Below, piece after piece: positions 29,000 through 38,336 of a DNA stretch of 64,000 bases (its first letter is position 1; the number at the start of each line of letters is the position of its first letter). A program made the translations under genes and the position numbers. Location: NCBI GenBank assembly GCA_963848475.1, contig CAWKDW010000014.1:372001-436000 (forward strand), read 5' to 3'. The stretch comes from Solirubrobacter sp963848475. Lineage in GTDB: Bacteria > Actinomycetota > Thermoleophilia > Solirubrobacterales > Solirubrobacteraceae. The notes beneath the pieces were generated by a model. The model was not told where the DNA came from and searched no databases. It was given only the letters and a program-made list of their open reading frames with translations.

Positions 29000-29352
29000 C
29001 TTTGCGACCACTGGCGCGCGAGGCGCCTGGCGCGGCTCGGTGAAGCGGGGCGTCGTAGCGGGCTCGGCGGACCATGGCACCGTAGCCGTCATCCTCGGGC
29101 GCGTTGACGCGGGGCCTCGGCGAGCCGGTACTCGACGGCCGCGCGGATCGGGGTCGCCGAGGTCCGCGTGGGAACGCCCGAGGTTCAGGTGCAGCGACGG
29201 CAGGAAGCCGCGGAACCAGGGCGGGGTCGACGAGCCGCGCGTGCGCGCAAGCGCCCGTGCTTGCATTCGAAGCTCGCCCGTGCGTCGGGTTGGACGCGGG
29301 CGAGGTAGTGAGCGGCCCAGGCGCGCTCGAAAGCGGTCGGATCTCCGGCCAT
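29000..29352 (-). pseudogene. Decayed TPR-like gene downstream of rpsF
   Basis: Fragments in different minus-strand frames join into one plausible protein: 'MAGDPTAFERAWAAHYLARVQPDARASFECKHG' in pieces, then 'FLPSLHLNLGRSHADLGDP', 'RAAVEYRLAEA' and 'EDDGYGAMVRRARYDAPLH'. The middle resembles TPR-type proteins of actinobacteria. At least three frame changes occur within about 350 bp, a higher density than in neighbouring conserved genes, so true decay is likelier than error. The surrounding gap (28954-29398) holds nothing else I can support apart from a weak hairpin (AAAAGCACC / GGTGCCTTT) near 28980-29002. Confidence 0.4.
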
Positions 29353-29398
29353 CCCGTCCGCGCAGAGGCGGACGACGGGATTGGCCGGAGCCAAGAAG

Positions 29399-29791
29399 CT
29401 AGGACTGCAGCTCGGCGGCTGCAGCGGCAGCAGCCGGGGGCGCTTCGGGCGTGGCGCCCAGCGCCGAGGGGCGCAGATCCGGCGGGTCAGGAGTCCCCGG
29501 GCGGAGCTTGATGATCCGGTGGCGCAGGACGCCGTCCGTGATCTTCAGATTATGGTCAAGCTGCTCAAGCAGCTCGTTCGCGCCCCGGAACTGGATGAGG
29601 TGGTAATCGGCCTCGGCCTTCTTACGCACTTCATAGGTCGTCTGACGGGTACCCCAGTCGTGCCGGCCGATGAACTCGCCCGTGCGATCGATGAGGTCCG
29701 AGACGTCTGCCACGATCTGCTCACGACGCTCGGCTTCAACAGCCGGGTCGAGCAGCAGCGTGAGATCGTAGATGTGCTTTCCACTCGCCAT
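29399..29791 (-). CDS. rpsF: 30S ribosomal protein S6
   Basis: About 130 residues from the ATG at 29791 ('MASGKHIYDLTLLLDP'). Core strands 'RQTTYEVRKKAEADYHLIQF' and 'NLKITDGVLRHRIIKL' are S6. The Ala/Pro-rich C-terminal tail is common in actinobacterial S6. An ATG seven codons earlier is less likely. It is separated from rpsR by the reversed ssb, the intron and remnants (3.2 kb). Confidence 0.95.
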   Translation of the reverse strand: MASGKHIYDLTLLLDPAVEAERREQIVADVSDLIDRTGEFIGRHDWGTRQTTYEVRKKAEADYHLIQFRGANELLEQLDHNLKITDGVLRHRIIKLRPGTPDPPDLRPSALGATPEAPPAAAAAAAELQS

Positions 29792-29851
29792 TGCGGCCGC
29801 GGATGGTAGCAACGTGGGGCGAACTCACCCGTCGCAGCAGCTACAAGAGGC

Positions 29852-30546
29852 ATGCGGCGCGACCTCTTTCGACGGGTGCGATGGGCCAACGTGGCCCTCG
29901 CGAGCGCGGTCGTCGTCGCGCTCGCGACCGTCGTCAGCTGGCCGCTGATCGCGGCCCCGCAACCGATCCTCCCTCCCGACGGCGCCCGCCCGCTGGTCGG
30001 GGCAGACCGGCTGGGGGAGCTCGCCGCGGGCGAGGCGACGGAGCCGACGACGACGCGCGACGCAGAGGGGCGGGCGGCCGACGCGGAACGCCGAGCGGCG
30101 GAACGTGAGCGGTCGGCGGCCGAGAGCGCGGCGGCGCAGCGGCAGGCGGCCGAGCGCTCAGCGGCGCGGCGGCGGGCTGCGGGGCGGCGCGGAGCGGCGA
30201 GCGGCGGCAAGGATCGCGCCGCGGGGCCGGGCGGCGAGGCGGATGGCGGCAGGGATCGCGCGGCGGGGCCGGGCGGCGGAGCGCAGGGCGGCAAGGATCG
30301 CGCCGCGGGGCCGAGCGGCGGAGCGGAGGGCGGCAAGGATCGCGCCGCGGGACCGGGCGGCGAAACGCGGCGGGCGATCGGGCCGGCAAGGATGCGCGGC
30401 CGGGCGCGCGCCCGCGCCGCGCGCCGTCGCCACCCCCGGTCACCCCGCGCCGCCCATCGACTCGGGGCGATCGGACAGGCGGGGAGTTCGGGTTCGAGGA
30501 CCCGCCACCTGTCGCGAGCCGGTGTGTCGCCGTCGCCGCTGTATGA
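29852..30546 (+). CDS. Hypothetical membrane-anchored low-complexity protein with 14-residue repeats (one frameshift)
   Basis: An N-terminal membrane anchor ('NVALASAVVVALATVVSWPLI') is followed by a charged Ala/Arg/Glu helix ('AERRAAERERSAAESAAAQR', probably coiled coil), four 14-residue repeats 'GGKDRAAGPGGEAD', and a Pro/Arg tail ending '...GGEFGFEDPPP'. The frame changes near 30360, after the repeats (one base missing); correction gives about 231 residues and a stop at 30544-30546. Reverse-strand and alternative frames look random. Not recognised as a named family; likely a cell-envelope or division-associated protein. Confidence 0.5.
30203..30370 (+). repeat. Four tandem 42-bp repeats
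   Basis: Unit begins ggcggcaaggatcgcgccgc and encodes GGKDRAAGPGGEAD with small changes between copies. A degenerate fifth copy follows in another frame. Such tracts are prone to slippage, which may explain the nearby frame change. Confidence 0.75.
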
Positions 30547-31340
30547 CGTCGCCGGGTGGGCGTCGGCGCGGCGTGCAGGAGCTGCTCGCGACCGGCGGCG
30601 CTGCTCAACGACGACCGCCTCGGCCGGGCGCTGGAGCAGTTCGCGGTCTACTCGGAGACGATCCGCGGCGCGGTCGCCGCCAGGGCGATCGAGCGTTTCG
30701 GCGTCGATGTCGGCCGTCTGCACGTCGATCGACCACGATCCGCGTGACCGGGCCTACGAGGACTCCGCGCTGGTCGCCAAGGGCTGGGGCGCTGACCGCA
30801 AGGTCACGCGCCAGGTCCGGACGTTGCAGGCCTGCACCCCGACGGGGTCCCCGTCTACTGGCGCCCGGACCCGGGCACGCGTCCGAGCTCGCGCTCGTCG
30901 GCGCCGGGCTGGAGCGCCTCGCCGCCTGACGGCCCCGAGCCCGGCCTGCTGGTCTGCGACTCGGCCTGCGGGACCCCAAGACGCTCGCGCAGATCCAGGA
31001 CGCCGGACGCGGTTCGTCGTCGCGCTCAGAGCCACCAGCGGGTTCGCTGAGAAGTTCACCAGCGAGGTCGGCCACGACGCGCTGGAGCCGGCTACACGCC
31101 CGCCCGCGAGCAGCGCTCAGCGCCGAGCAGCGCCGCGGTTCTCCGGTGCGTGCGCGAGTGGACGCTCACCAGCCAGACGGCCGCGAGCTCCCCGTTCGCG
31201 TCGCCTGGATCCACTCCTCAGAAGAAGCCGCAGGTGCCGCCGCGCGCGACGCGCCCTCCTGAAGGCCGAAACGGCGCTCGCGCGCGTCCAACGCGGCCTC
31301 GGCGGCCGCTACCCGACGCGCAGCACGTCGACGACGGTCG
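30547..31340 (+). pseudogene. IS1634-like (DDE) transposase remnant
   Basis: Stretches in changing frames read as one transposase: 'LLNDDRLGRALEQFAVYSET', 'AIERFGVDVGRLHVD', 'YEDSALVAKGWGADRKVTRQ', 'GVPVYWRPDPG', 'GLLVCDS', 'FAEKFTSEVGHDALEP' and 'ALARVQRGLGGRY'. These match IS4/IS1634-group transposases, with the first two catalytic aspartates likely in 'HVDxTTIRVTG' and 'LLVCDS'. I count roughly eight frame changes in 800 bp. Terminal inverted repeats were not found. 31341-31578 is Pro/Arg-rich low-complexity sequence, perhaps the transposase tail, with no gene I can support. Confidence 0.6.
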
Positions 31341-31578
31341 CGACCCGCCCCCCACCTCCGGCCGCTCAGCGCCCCCCGGCCCCGCGCCGGCCCGACCCCA
31401 CCCCGCGCGAGCAGGCCGCGCGCGCCGCGACCGACGGGATCCGCCCGCCACCACCACCCCGACGCGCCACCGCCCGAACCCCCCACAGACCACAGATCGT
31501 CGACGCCGCCACCGCGACGCCACCGCCCCCGCCACGACGACCGCCCCGCCACCGCCCGCCCGCGCACCGGGGGGGGAG

Positions 31579-33045
31579 CTAGCGGGACGGGGCGGCGGCC
31601 TCGCCCTTGGCGCGGATGTCGGCGATCTGCTCGTCGATCCAGTCGCCGGGGTCTCGCGAGGTGACGATCTCCTTGAGGCCCTTGGCGCGCCGCTCGCGGG
31701 CCTCGGGGGACATCATCAGAGCGGAGTAGATCGCGTCGGCGAGCTCTTGGACGTCGAAGGGGTTCACCGAGAGGGCGAATTCGCCGAGCTCCTCGTGCGC
31801 GCCGGTGTTCTCGCTCAGGATCGAGACGCCGTGACGCTCGTTGACGAGCGGTCCTTCCTTGGCGACGAGGTTCATGCCGTCGAACATGGCGTTGACCATC
31901 ATCACGTCGTAGTGCTTGTAGGAGGCCACGGCCTCGTCGAGGTCGTCGCGCAGCTTGAGGTTGATCGGCATCCAGTCGGTGGTGCCGTGGCGGTGGTTGA
32001 TCACGGCGACCAGCGCTTCGATCTTCTCCAGGTACTCGGCGTACTCGGGGACGTCGGTCCGGGAGGGCATGAGCTGGGCGGTGAAGGTGATCTTCTCGGA
32101 GAACTCGGGGTGCTGCTCGAGGAAGATGTCGAAGGCGGTGAAGCCGCGCAGGACGTTCTTGGAGAGGTCGGCGCGGTCGACGCGCAGGATCGAGTACTCG
32201 CGGCGGCGGGCCAGGACCTGCTCCTCGAACTCGTTCACGCGGGGGCGCCGCGCGACGGCGCGGGTGGCCTCGTAGTCGATCGGCAGCGGATAGGCGCGGA
32301 CCCAGACCTCGCGGTCGCCGCACTTGACGATGCCCTTCTCGAAGTCGACCTCGAGATCCATCAGGTCGCGGCAGCACTGGAGGAAGTTGCGGCGGTAGGA
32401 GCGGGTGTGGAAGCCGATGATGTCGTTGGCCAGCAGCCCGTTGTAGATCTCGTCGCGCATGACCGTCGGCAGCACGCGCCACGCGTCGGGCTGGGTCCAG
32501 GGGATGTGCACGAAGTGGTGCAGGAAGACGTCCGGCCGCGCCTCGCGGACCATCGCGGGGAGGGTGTAGAGGTGGTAGTCGTGGACCATCACGACGGGCT
32601 CGTCCTGGCCCTCGATCTCGTCGACGACGGCCTCGGCGAGGTCGCGATTGACCTGCTGGTAGCCGTCCTGGAAGGCCACGACCTCGTGCCGGCGGATGTC
32701 CGGCGCGTTGCTCAGGTCCCAGAGGTAGTGCTGGATGAACCAGAGCATCGGGTTGGCGATGATGTTGTAGAAGCGGTCGTAGGCCTCGTCGTCGGACTCG
32801 ACGAAGCGAATCCGGAAGGAGCCGCCCTCGGGCGCCTCGACCTCGAAGGGCTTGCCGCCGTGCTCGCGTGCGACCTCGACGTCCTGCTGGGTCATCGCCG
32901 ACGCGATCCAGATCGCGTCGCGGTGCGAGGCCAGGCCGGTCAGCGCCGTCACGAGACCGCCCGTGCCGCGCTTCACCGAGCCGTCTTCCTGATAGGTCAC
33001 CGGTCCCCGGTTGGAGACCAGTACCAGTGCCGGTTGCTCGGACAT
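31579..33045 (-). CDS. otsA: Trehalose-6-phosphate synthase (GT20)
   Basis: Transfers glucose from a nucleotide sugar to glucose-6-phosphate, giving trehalose-6-phosphate for osmotic and stress protection. 488 residues, intact. Features: 'LVLVSNRGPV' with the N-terminal loop, 'GGLVTALTGL', 'VHDYHLYTLPAMVRE', 'HHFVHIPWTQPDAWRVLP', 'RVDRADLSKN' (sugar-nucleotide site), and 'DGMNLVAKE...SENTGAHEELG'. No otsB phosphatase is adjacent. TAGGGT lies 8 nt before the ATG. Confidence 0.95.
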   Translation of the reverse strand: MSEQPALVLVSNRGPVTYQEDGSVKRGTGGLVTALTGLASHRDAIWIASAMTQQDVEVAREHGGKPFEVEAPEGGSFRIRFVESDDEAYDRFYNIIANPMLWFIQHYLWDLSNAPDIRRHEVVAFQDGYQQVNRDLAEAVVDEIEGQDEPVVMVHDYHLYTLPAMVREARPDVFLHHFVHIPWTQPDAWRVLPTVMRDEIYNGLLANDIIGFHTRSYRRNFLQCCRDLMDLEVDFEKGIVKCGDREVWVRAYPLPIDYEATRAVARRPRVNEFEEQVLARRREYSILRVDRADLSKNVLRGFTAFDIFLEQHPEFSEKITFTAQLMPSRTDVPEYAEYLEKIEALVAVINHRHGTTDWMPINLKLRDDLDEAVASYKHYDVMMVNAMFDGMNLVAKEGPLVNERHGVSILSENTGAHEELGEFALSVNPFDVQELADAIYSALMMSPEARERRAKGLKEIVTSRDPGDWIDEQIADIRAKGEAAAPSR

Positions 33046-33053
33046 GAGCGTTG

Positions 33054-33059
33054 ACCCTA
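33054..33059 (-). promoter_or_regulatory. -10-like box TAGGGT before otsA
   Basis: On the minus strand, 8 nt before the otsA ATG; predicts a leaderless message. No clear -35. Confidence 0.4.
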
Positions 33060-33114
33060 TCCGGCAGGCGCCCGGAGTACGCGCTCGCGGGCACCAACAG
33101 GTAACGACGGAAAC

Positions 33115-34248
33115 TCAGCCGCCGGTGAGTTTGCCCAGCGGCCGTTCGCCGAGCTTGACCGTTACGACGCGTGTCTCGCCGCCTCGGTGGATCTCGAGCT
33201 CGGCGGTCTCCCCGGGCTTGAAGCGGGCGATCGCGCTCGAGAGATCGTCGGCGCTGGAGATCGGCCGCCCGCCGAGCTTGGTGATCACGTCGCCGCCGCG
33301 CGCGAACGCCGCGCCCTGGAAGGCCTCCTGGCCGCTGCCGCCGTGTAGCCCGGCCCGCTCAGCCGGACCGCTCGGGGTGATCGTCTGAACCCAGACACCG
33401 CGCGCGACCTTCAGGCTGAAGTGCTCGACGAGCTGCGGATAGAGCGGCACGGAGGAGACGCCGAGGAACGCGTAGTGCGCGCTGCCCTCCTCGCGCAACT
33501 GTCCGATGGAACGCTTGACGACGTCGATCGGCACCGCGAACCCGACGCCCTCACCGCCTCCGGAGCGGCTCTGGATCTGCTGGTTGATGCCGATCACGCG
33601 GCCGTCGGAGCCGACGAGCGGCCCGCCGGAGTTGCCGGGGTTGATCGCCGCGTCGGTCTGAATCGCCCCGGCGATCGCGAAATCGGTGAGCGAGGCCACG
33701 GAGCGGTCGATCGCGGAGACGATGCCGACGGAGAGCGACTGCGCCTGCCCGAACGGCGACCCGATGGCGGCGACCGGCGAGCCGACCGTCACCGACTCGC
33801 TGTCGCCGAGCGGCAACGGACGCAGCGACAGCCCCTTCGGATCGACCCGCAGCAGCGCGATGTCCGCGTTCGGGTCATGGCCGAGCACCTTCGCCGGCAC
33901 GCGGTTGCCGTCGGCGAACTCGACGTAGACCTCCGAGGCGCGGCGGATCGCCGCGCCCTCGCCGGTCGTGACCACGTGCGCGTTGGTGACGATCTCCCCG
34001 TCACCGTTGAGCACGAAGCCCGAGCCCTCACCACCCTCGGTGTCGAACTGCGAGAGGACGGTGACGACTCCGGGCGCCTCGTCCTTGTAGATCCGCTGCG
34101 CGTCGAAGCCTCCCTCGGACCCGATCGACGCGACGACCTCGCCGCGCGACGCGGGCGCCGCGGCCGTTGGCGCCTGCGAAGCGCCATCACCGCCGCCACC
34201 GCACCCGGTGAGGCCGAGCACGACGCACGCGGCCGCGAGGCGCCTCAC
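33115..34248 (-). CDS. HtrA/DegP-like serine protease lipoprotein with PDZ domain
   Basis: Extracytoplasmic quality-control protease, 377 residues. GTG start at 34248 overlaps the kinase stop (GTGA). A lipoprotein signal ends in the lipobox 'LGLTGC'. The trypsin-like domain has the triad His in 'NAHVV', Asp in 'NADIALL' and Ser in 'GNSGGPL'. A C-terminal PDZ domain follows ('GGDVITKLGGRPISS'). An apparent 861-residue kinase-protease fusion is an artefact of the frame change in the kinase. The order regulator, kinase, protease resembles mycobacterial MprAB-PepD. Confidence 0.92.
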   Translation of the reverse strand: MRRLAAACVVLGLTGCGGGGDGASQAPTAAAPASRGEVVASIGSEGGFDAQRIYKDEAPGVVTVLSQFDTEGGEGSGFVLNGDGEIVTNAHVVTTGEGAAIRRASEVYVEFADGNRVPAKVLGHDPNADIALLRVDPKGLSLRPLPLGDSESVTVGSPVAAIGSPFGQAQSLSVGIVSAIDRSVASLTDFAIAGAIQTDAAINPGNSGGPLVGSDGRVIGINQQIQSRSGGGEGVGFAVPIDVVKRSIGQLREEGSAHYAFLGVSSVPLYPQLVEHFSLKVARGVWVQTITPSGPAERAGLHGGSGQEAFQGAAFARGGDVITKLGGRPISSADDLSSAIARFKPGETAELEIHRGGETRVVTVKLGERPLGKLTGG

Positions 34249-35700
34249 GAGGGCAGGACCAGCGCGAACGTCGTCCGGCCGGGCCCGGAGCGAACCGTCA
34301 GGCGCCCGTGCATGCGCTCGGCGAGCTCGCGTGCGATGGCGAGCCCGAGCCCGGCGCCCTGTGCCTGCTCGTTGGAGGTGAAGAACGGCTCGAAGATGTG
34401 CGGCATGTTCTGGCGCTTGATCCCTTGTCCGGCGTCGGAGACCTCCAGCCGAACGTGCCCGTTGCTCTGCGCGGCTGAAACTTGAACCCCGGTCCCGGGC
34501 GGCGTATGGCGCAGCGCGTTGTCGAGCAGGATCCGCAGGACCTGGGCCACGCGCTCGGGGTCGCACTCGAGCTCGATCGGCTCCGCGCGCAGCTTCAGCT
34601 CCACATCGGATTGGTGCTGCGTCGCGGCGGGGCTGAACTCGGCGGCGACCTCGCGCGCGAGCTGCCCGAGATCGGTCTGCTCGGGGCGCAGCACGAGCGC
34701 GCCCGCCTCCAGCCGTGAGAGGTCGAGCAGCTCGACCGCGAGGTTGCGCATCCGGTCGACCTGGCCGCGGATCTGCTCCAGGAAGGCGCGCCGGGTCTCC
34801 TCGTCGAGGTCCTCGTCGGCCAGCAGCTCGAGGAAGCCGCCGAGCGAGAAGATCGGCGTGCGCAGCTCGTGCGAGGCGTTGGCGATGAACTGTTTTCGCG
34901 CGCGGTCGAGCTGGGCGAGCTGGGACTGCATGTCGTCGAAGGCGGCGCGCGAGCTCGCCGAGCTCGTCGTTGGAGTCGGCCTTGATCGGCTGCGAGAAGT
35001 CACCCGAGGCGACCTTGCGCGCCGCGCGTTCGAGGCGCTTCACGCGGGCGGCGAGCGCCCGCGCGACGAGGTAGCCGGCGAGCACCGCGATCACGAGCGC
35101 GATCGCGCCCGAGATCAGCACCTGGCGGCGGATCAGCTCGACGTTGTCCTGTACGTCGGCGAGCGAGTCGGAGAAGACTGCGACGTAGGGGACGGGGTTC
35201 TCGCCCTCGTCGTCGACGACCACGAACTTCGTGGCGGCGAGCACCTGGCGGCCGTTGCGCGTGGTCACGATCGCGGTCGCGGGACCTCGCGACTTCAGCG
35301 CCGCGCGTGTGACGCCCTGGACGTCGGGGGTGGTGGCGCCGCCGTTCGGCGTCGAGTCCGTCCGCAGGAACGGACCTTCCTTCTTGACCGCCATCAGCAG
35401 CAGCTCGGTGTTGAAGCGCTCCGCGAAGGCGCGGATGTTGCGATCGAGGTCCTCGTTGGCCTTCTTGACGTTCGGCCTGGTCGTGCCCTTGATCAGTGGC
35501 GGCTCTTTCTGGGGCGGCAGGTACTTCGCGAGGTCCGGCGTCAGCCGGACGCTCTGGGCCCGGACCTGGTCGAGTCGCTGCGTCGTGAGGCTCGCCTCAA
35601 GCCGCGGCGTCACCGACAGATAGATCGTCCCGATCGCGCCGAGGACGATCAGCGCGAAGATGACGGCCAGCCGGTTGCGCAGGGACTTCAGCCCTGGCAA
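34245..35700 (-). CDS. Sensor histidine kinase (one frameshift)
   Basis: About 484 residues, TTG start. Membrane segment 1 ('LAVIFALIVLGAIGTIYL'), an extracytoplasmic sensor of about 150 residues, membrane segment 2 ('VLISGAIALVIAVLAGYLV'), HAMP, then the DHp box 'FIANASHELRTPIFSLGG' with the phosphorylated histidine, and HATPase_c N-box 'LDNALRHTPPG', G1 'SDAGQGI', G2 'GAGLGLAI'. An extra base at about 34943-34951 separates HAMP from DHp. It lies between the response regulator and the HtrA protease in one operon. Confidence 0.9.
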
Positions 35701-35703
35701 GGC

Positions 35704-36415
35704 CTACCCCTCCTCGTCGCGGAAGCGGTATCCGACGCCCCGTACCGTGAACAGGTACTCGGGCTCCTTCGGATCCACCTCGATCTTCTCCCGCAGGTGG
35801 CGGATGTGGACGTCGATGGTGCGCGGGTCGCGATACGCCGAGTCGCCCCACACACGGGCGAGCAGCATGTCGCGCGTGAAGACGCGACCGGGGGAGCGGG
35901 CCAGCGCGAGCAGGATCTCGAACTCGACGTACGTGGTCGGCACGACGTCGCCCTCGCGCGCGACCGTGCGCTTGCCCGGGTCGATGCGCAGGCCGCACGA
36001 CGTCGATCGGCCGCTCGTCGTCGGTGTCGGTGCGCGCCATCCCCGAGCGCCGCAGCGCGGCCTTCACGCGCGAGCGGAACTCGCGCATCGAGAACGGCTT
36101 GGTGATGTAGTCGTCGGCGCCGAGCTCGAGCCCGAGGACCTTGTCGATCTCCTCGGACTTGGCCGTCAGCATGATGATCGGCACCGTCTCGCCCTTGGCC
36201 CGCAGGCGCCGGCAGACCTCGAGGCCGTCCATCCGCGGCAGCATCACGTCGAGCACGACGAGATCGAAGATCTGCTCGTCGAAGCGCGCGAGCGCCTCCG
36301 CGCCGTCGGCGGCCTGCACGACCTCGTAGCCGTCCCGCTGCAACGGGAAGGAGAGGAGTGTCTGGATCGGTTGCTCGTCGTCGACGAGCAGGATTCGGGG
36401 GGCGCGGTCTGCCAT
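35704..36415 (-). CDS. OmpR/PhoB-family response regulator (one frameshift)
   Basis: About 236 residues. The receiver domain has 'ILLVDDEQPIQ' (acidic pocket), the phospho-acceptor Asp in 'LVVLDVMLPRMDG', 'LTAKSEE' and the switch lysine in 'YITKPFSMRE'. The winged-helix effector has 'FEILLALARSPGRVFTRDMLL', 'DVHIRHLREKIE' and 'YLFTVRGVGYRF'. An extra base at about 35993-36003 lies in the inter-domain linker. It is first in the regulator-kinase-HtrA operon (3 nt before the kinase) and diverges from the M28-like gene. Confidence 0.9.
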
Positions 36416-36447
36416 GACCTTTTGCAACGCACAAGGATAGTTGGACG

Positions 36448-38336
36448 TTGACGCGGAGAGCAGTTCCGCGCACGCCGGTACCCTCGGACGAGGTGCTCGA
36501 CCCCCGCGTGTACCGGATCGCCTTCCTGCCGGCGCTGGTCGCGCTGTTCGTCGCTGCGTTCGCGCTCGAGGACCGCCCAGACCCGGCTCGCAGCAGCCTG
36601 CCCGCGGACAGCTTCGACGCCCCTCGGGCCTTCGGCTCGGGGGCGCTCGCCCACGCAAGGAGTCATTGCTGGGCATGGCCGCGACCTACAAGGACCGCAC
36701 CGCGGGCTCGATCGACGATGGGCGCCTCGCGGACTTCGTCGGAGAGGTGCTCGAGGCTCCCGACGAACCCGGCGAGCGCGCCGGGTTCACGGTCCAGCGC
36801 ACGGTCACGCCCTCAAAGACCGGTGACCTGGTGACGGTGACCGGGACCCGGCCGGGCTTGTCGGAGCGGCGGATCGTCGTGCTCTCGCATCGCGACGGTC
36901 CGGGGCTGGCGGATCTCTCCGGCACCGCGGCGATGCTCGAGCTCGCCCGCGTGATCAAGGGCCGCGAGTTGCGCAAGACACTCGTCCTCGTCTCGACCTC
37001 GGGCTCGACGACAGGCTTCGCGGGCGCGCGGGCGTGGGCGCGCGAGGCGGCCGGCGGCCCGATCGACGGCGTCCTCGTGCTCGGTGACATGGCCGGGACC
37101 CGGATCTCCAAGCCGTGGGTCGTCGGCTGGCCGGCGTCCTCGGCCCCCACGCCGCTTGGGCTCGAGCGGACGGTGAAGGCCGCGTTGCGCCGCGAGGCGC
37201 ACAACGATTCCGGTGGTCCGCGGGCGCTCGCGCAGTGGGTGCGTCGCGCGCTGCCCATCACGGTTTCCGAGCAGGGGCCGATCGGAGCCGAGGGCTTGCC
37301 CGCCGTACTGCTCTCGGAGTCCGGCGAGCTCGGCCCGGGTCCCCGCGAGCCTGTGCTCGAGAAGCGCCTCGGCGCCTTCGGGCGAACGGCGTTGAGCACC
37401 GTCGGCGCGATCGACGCGACCGGCCCGCGCAACGCACCAGCGTTCGCCAGCGCCCCGAGGGCATCGTCACGCTGCGCAACGTGCTGCCGGACTGGGGCGC
37501 GCGGCTCGCTCGTCGGTTCGCTGCTGCTGCCCGCGTTGATGGCCGCGCTCGACGCCTTCTTCCGCGCGCGCCGGCGGCGTGTCCCGATCGCGCCCTGGAT
37601 CGCGTGGCTCGCGGTCGCGGCGGTCCCGCTGCCGGTTGCCTGGCTGTGGCTGCGCGTCCTGGGGGCGACGGGCGTGATCGAGACGCCCGACGGTCCGGTG
37701 CGCGGCACGCTGTACCCGCTGGAGACGAGCGGGATCGTCGCGATGGTGTCGGCGCTGGTCGTGGGCGCGCTCGCGTGCTGGGGCGCGCGGACGCTGGCGG
37801 CGATGCTGCGCGCACGCGCGCAGGCCGAGGACGAACCGGCCGAAGGGTTCGCGCGCCGCCGCCGCCCGGTCCCGGGAGTCGATGGTCTCGCGGTCGCGAC
37901 CGGGACCTGGCTGAGCGCCGTCGCCGCGGTCACCTGGGCCATGAACCCCTACGCGGCGGGAGTGCTCGTCCTCGCCACGCACCTGTGGCTGTTCGCCGCG
38001 GGTGGCTGGCGCGGCTGGCTCGCGTTCGCCGCCGTGCTGATCGGGCTCGTGCCGATCGTGCTCGTCGCCGTCCACTACGGCTTCGCGCTCGATCTCGGGC
38101 CGCTCGGCCTCGCGTGGGGCGCCACGCTCGCCGCCGCGACCGGCGCCGGCCTGTGGTCGACGCTCCTGCTCGCCGCCGTGCTGGCCGCGCTGGCCGGCGT
38201 CGTGCGCGTGCTCATCGCCCGCCGCCGTCTCGCGCGCGAGGCGGGCCCGGCGAGCTCGGCCTTCCAGACCCGCGGTCCGCTGAGCTATGCCGGGCCGGGC
38301 TCGCTCGGCGGCACCGAATCGGCGTTGCGCCGGTGA
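36448..38336 (+). CDS. M28-peptidase-like multi-spanning membrane protein (three frame changes)
   Basis: About 629 residues after correction: an N-terminal helix, an M28-like alpha/beta domain (about residues 70-330), then seven or eight membrane helices. 'RRIVVLSHRDGPGLADLSGTA' occupies the place of the metal-binding HxD...D of M28, but the usual Glu pair after 'LVLVSTSGST' is absent, so catalysis is doubtful. Frame changes at about 36657 (one base missing), 37458 (one missing) and 37500 (one extra); the last two compensate. TTG start. It overlaps the sortase gene (GTGA). Role unknown; possibly surface-protein processing. Confidence 0.65.

Noticed and set aside
31341..31578. Pro-rich coding region after the transposase remnant
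   Set aside because: Low-complexity CCC-rich sequence with no start, ribosome site or motif; more likely the decayed end of the transposase or spacer.
33115..35700. Apparent 861-residue histidine kinase-HtrA fusion in one frame
   Set aside because: The middle of that frame is Arg/Pro-rich nonsense; the true kinase C-terminus lies in the next frame and ends at 34245, overlapping a GTG start for the lipoprotein protease.
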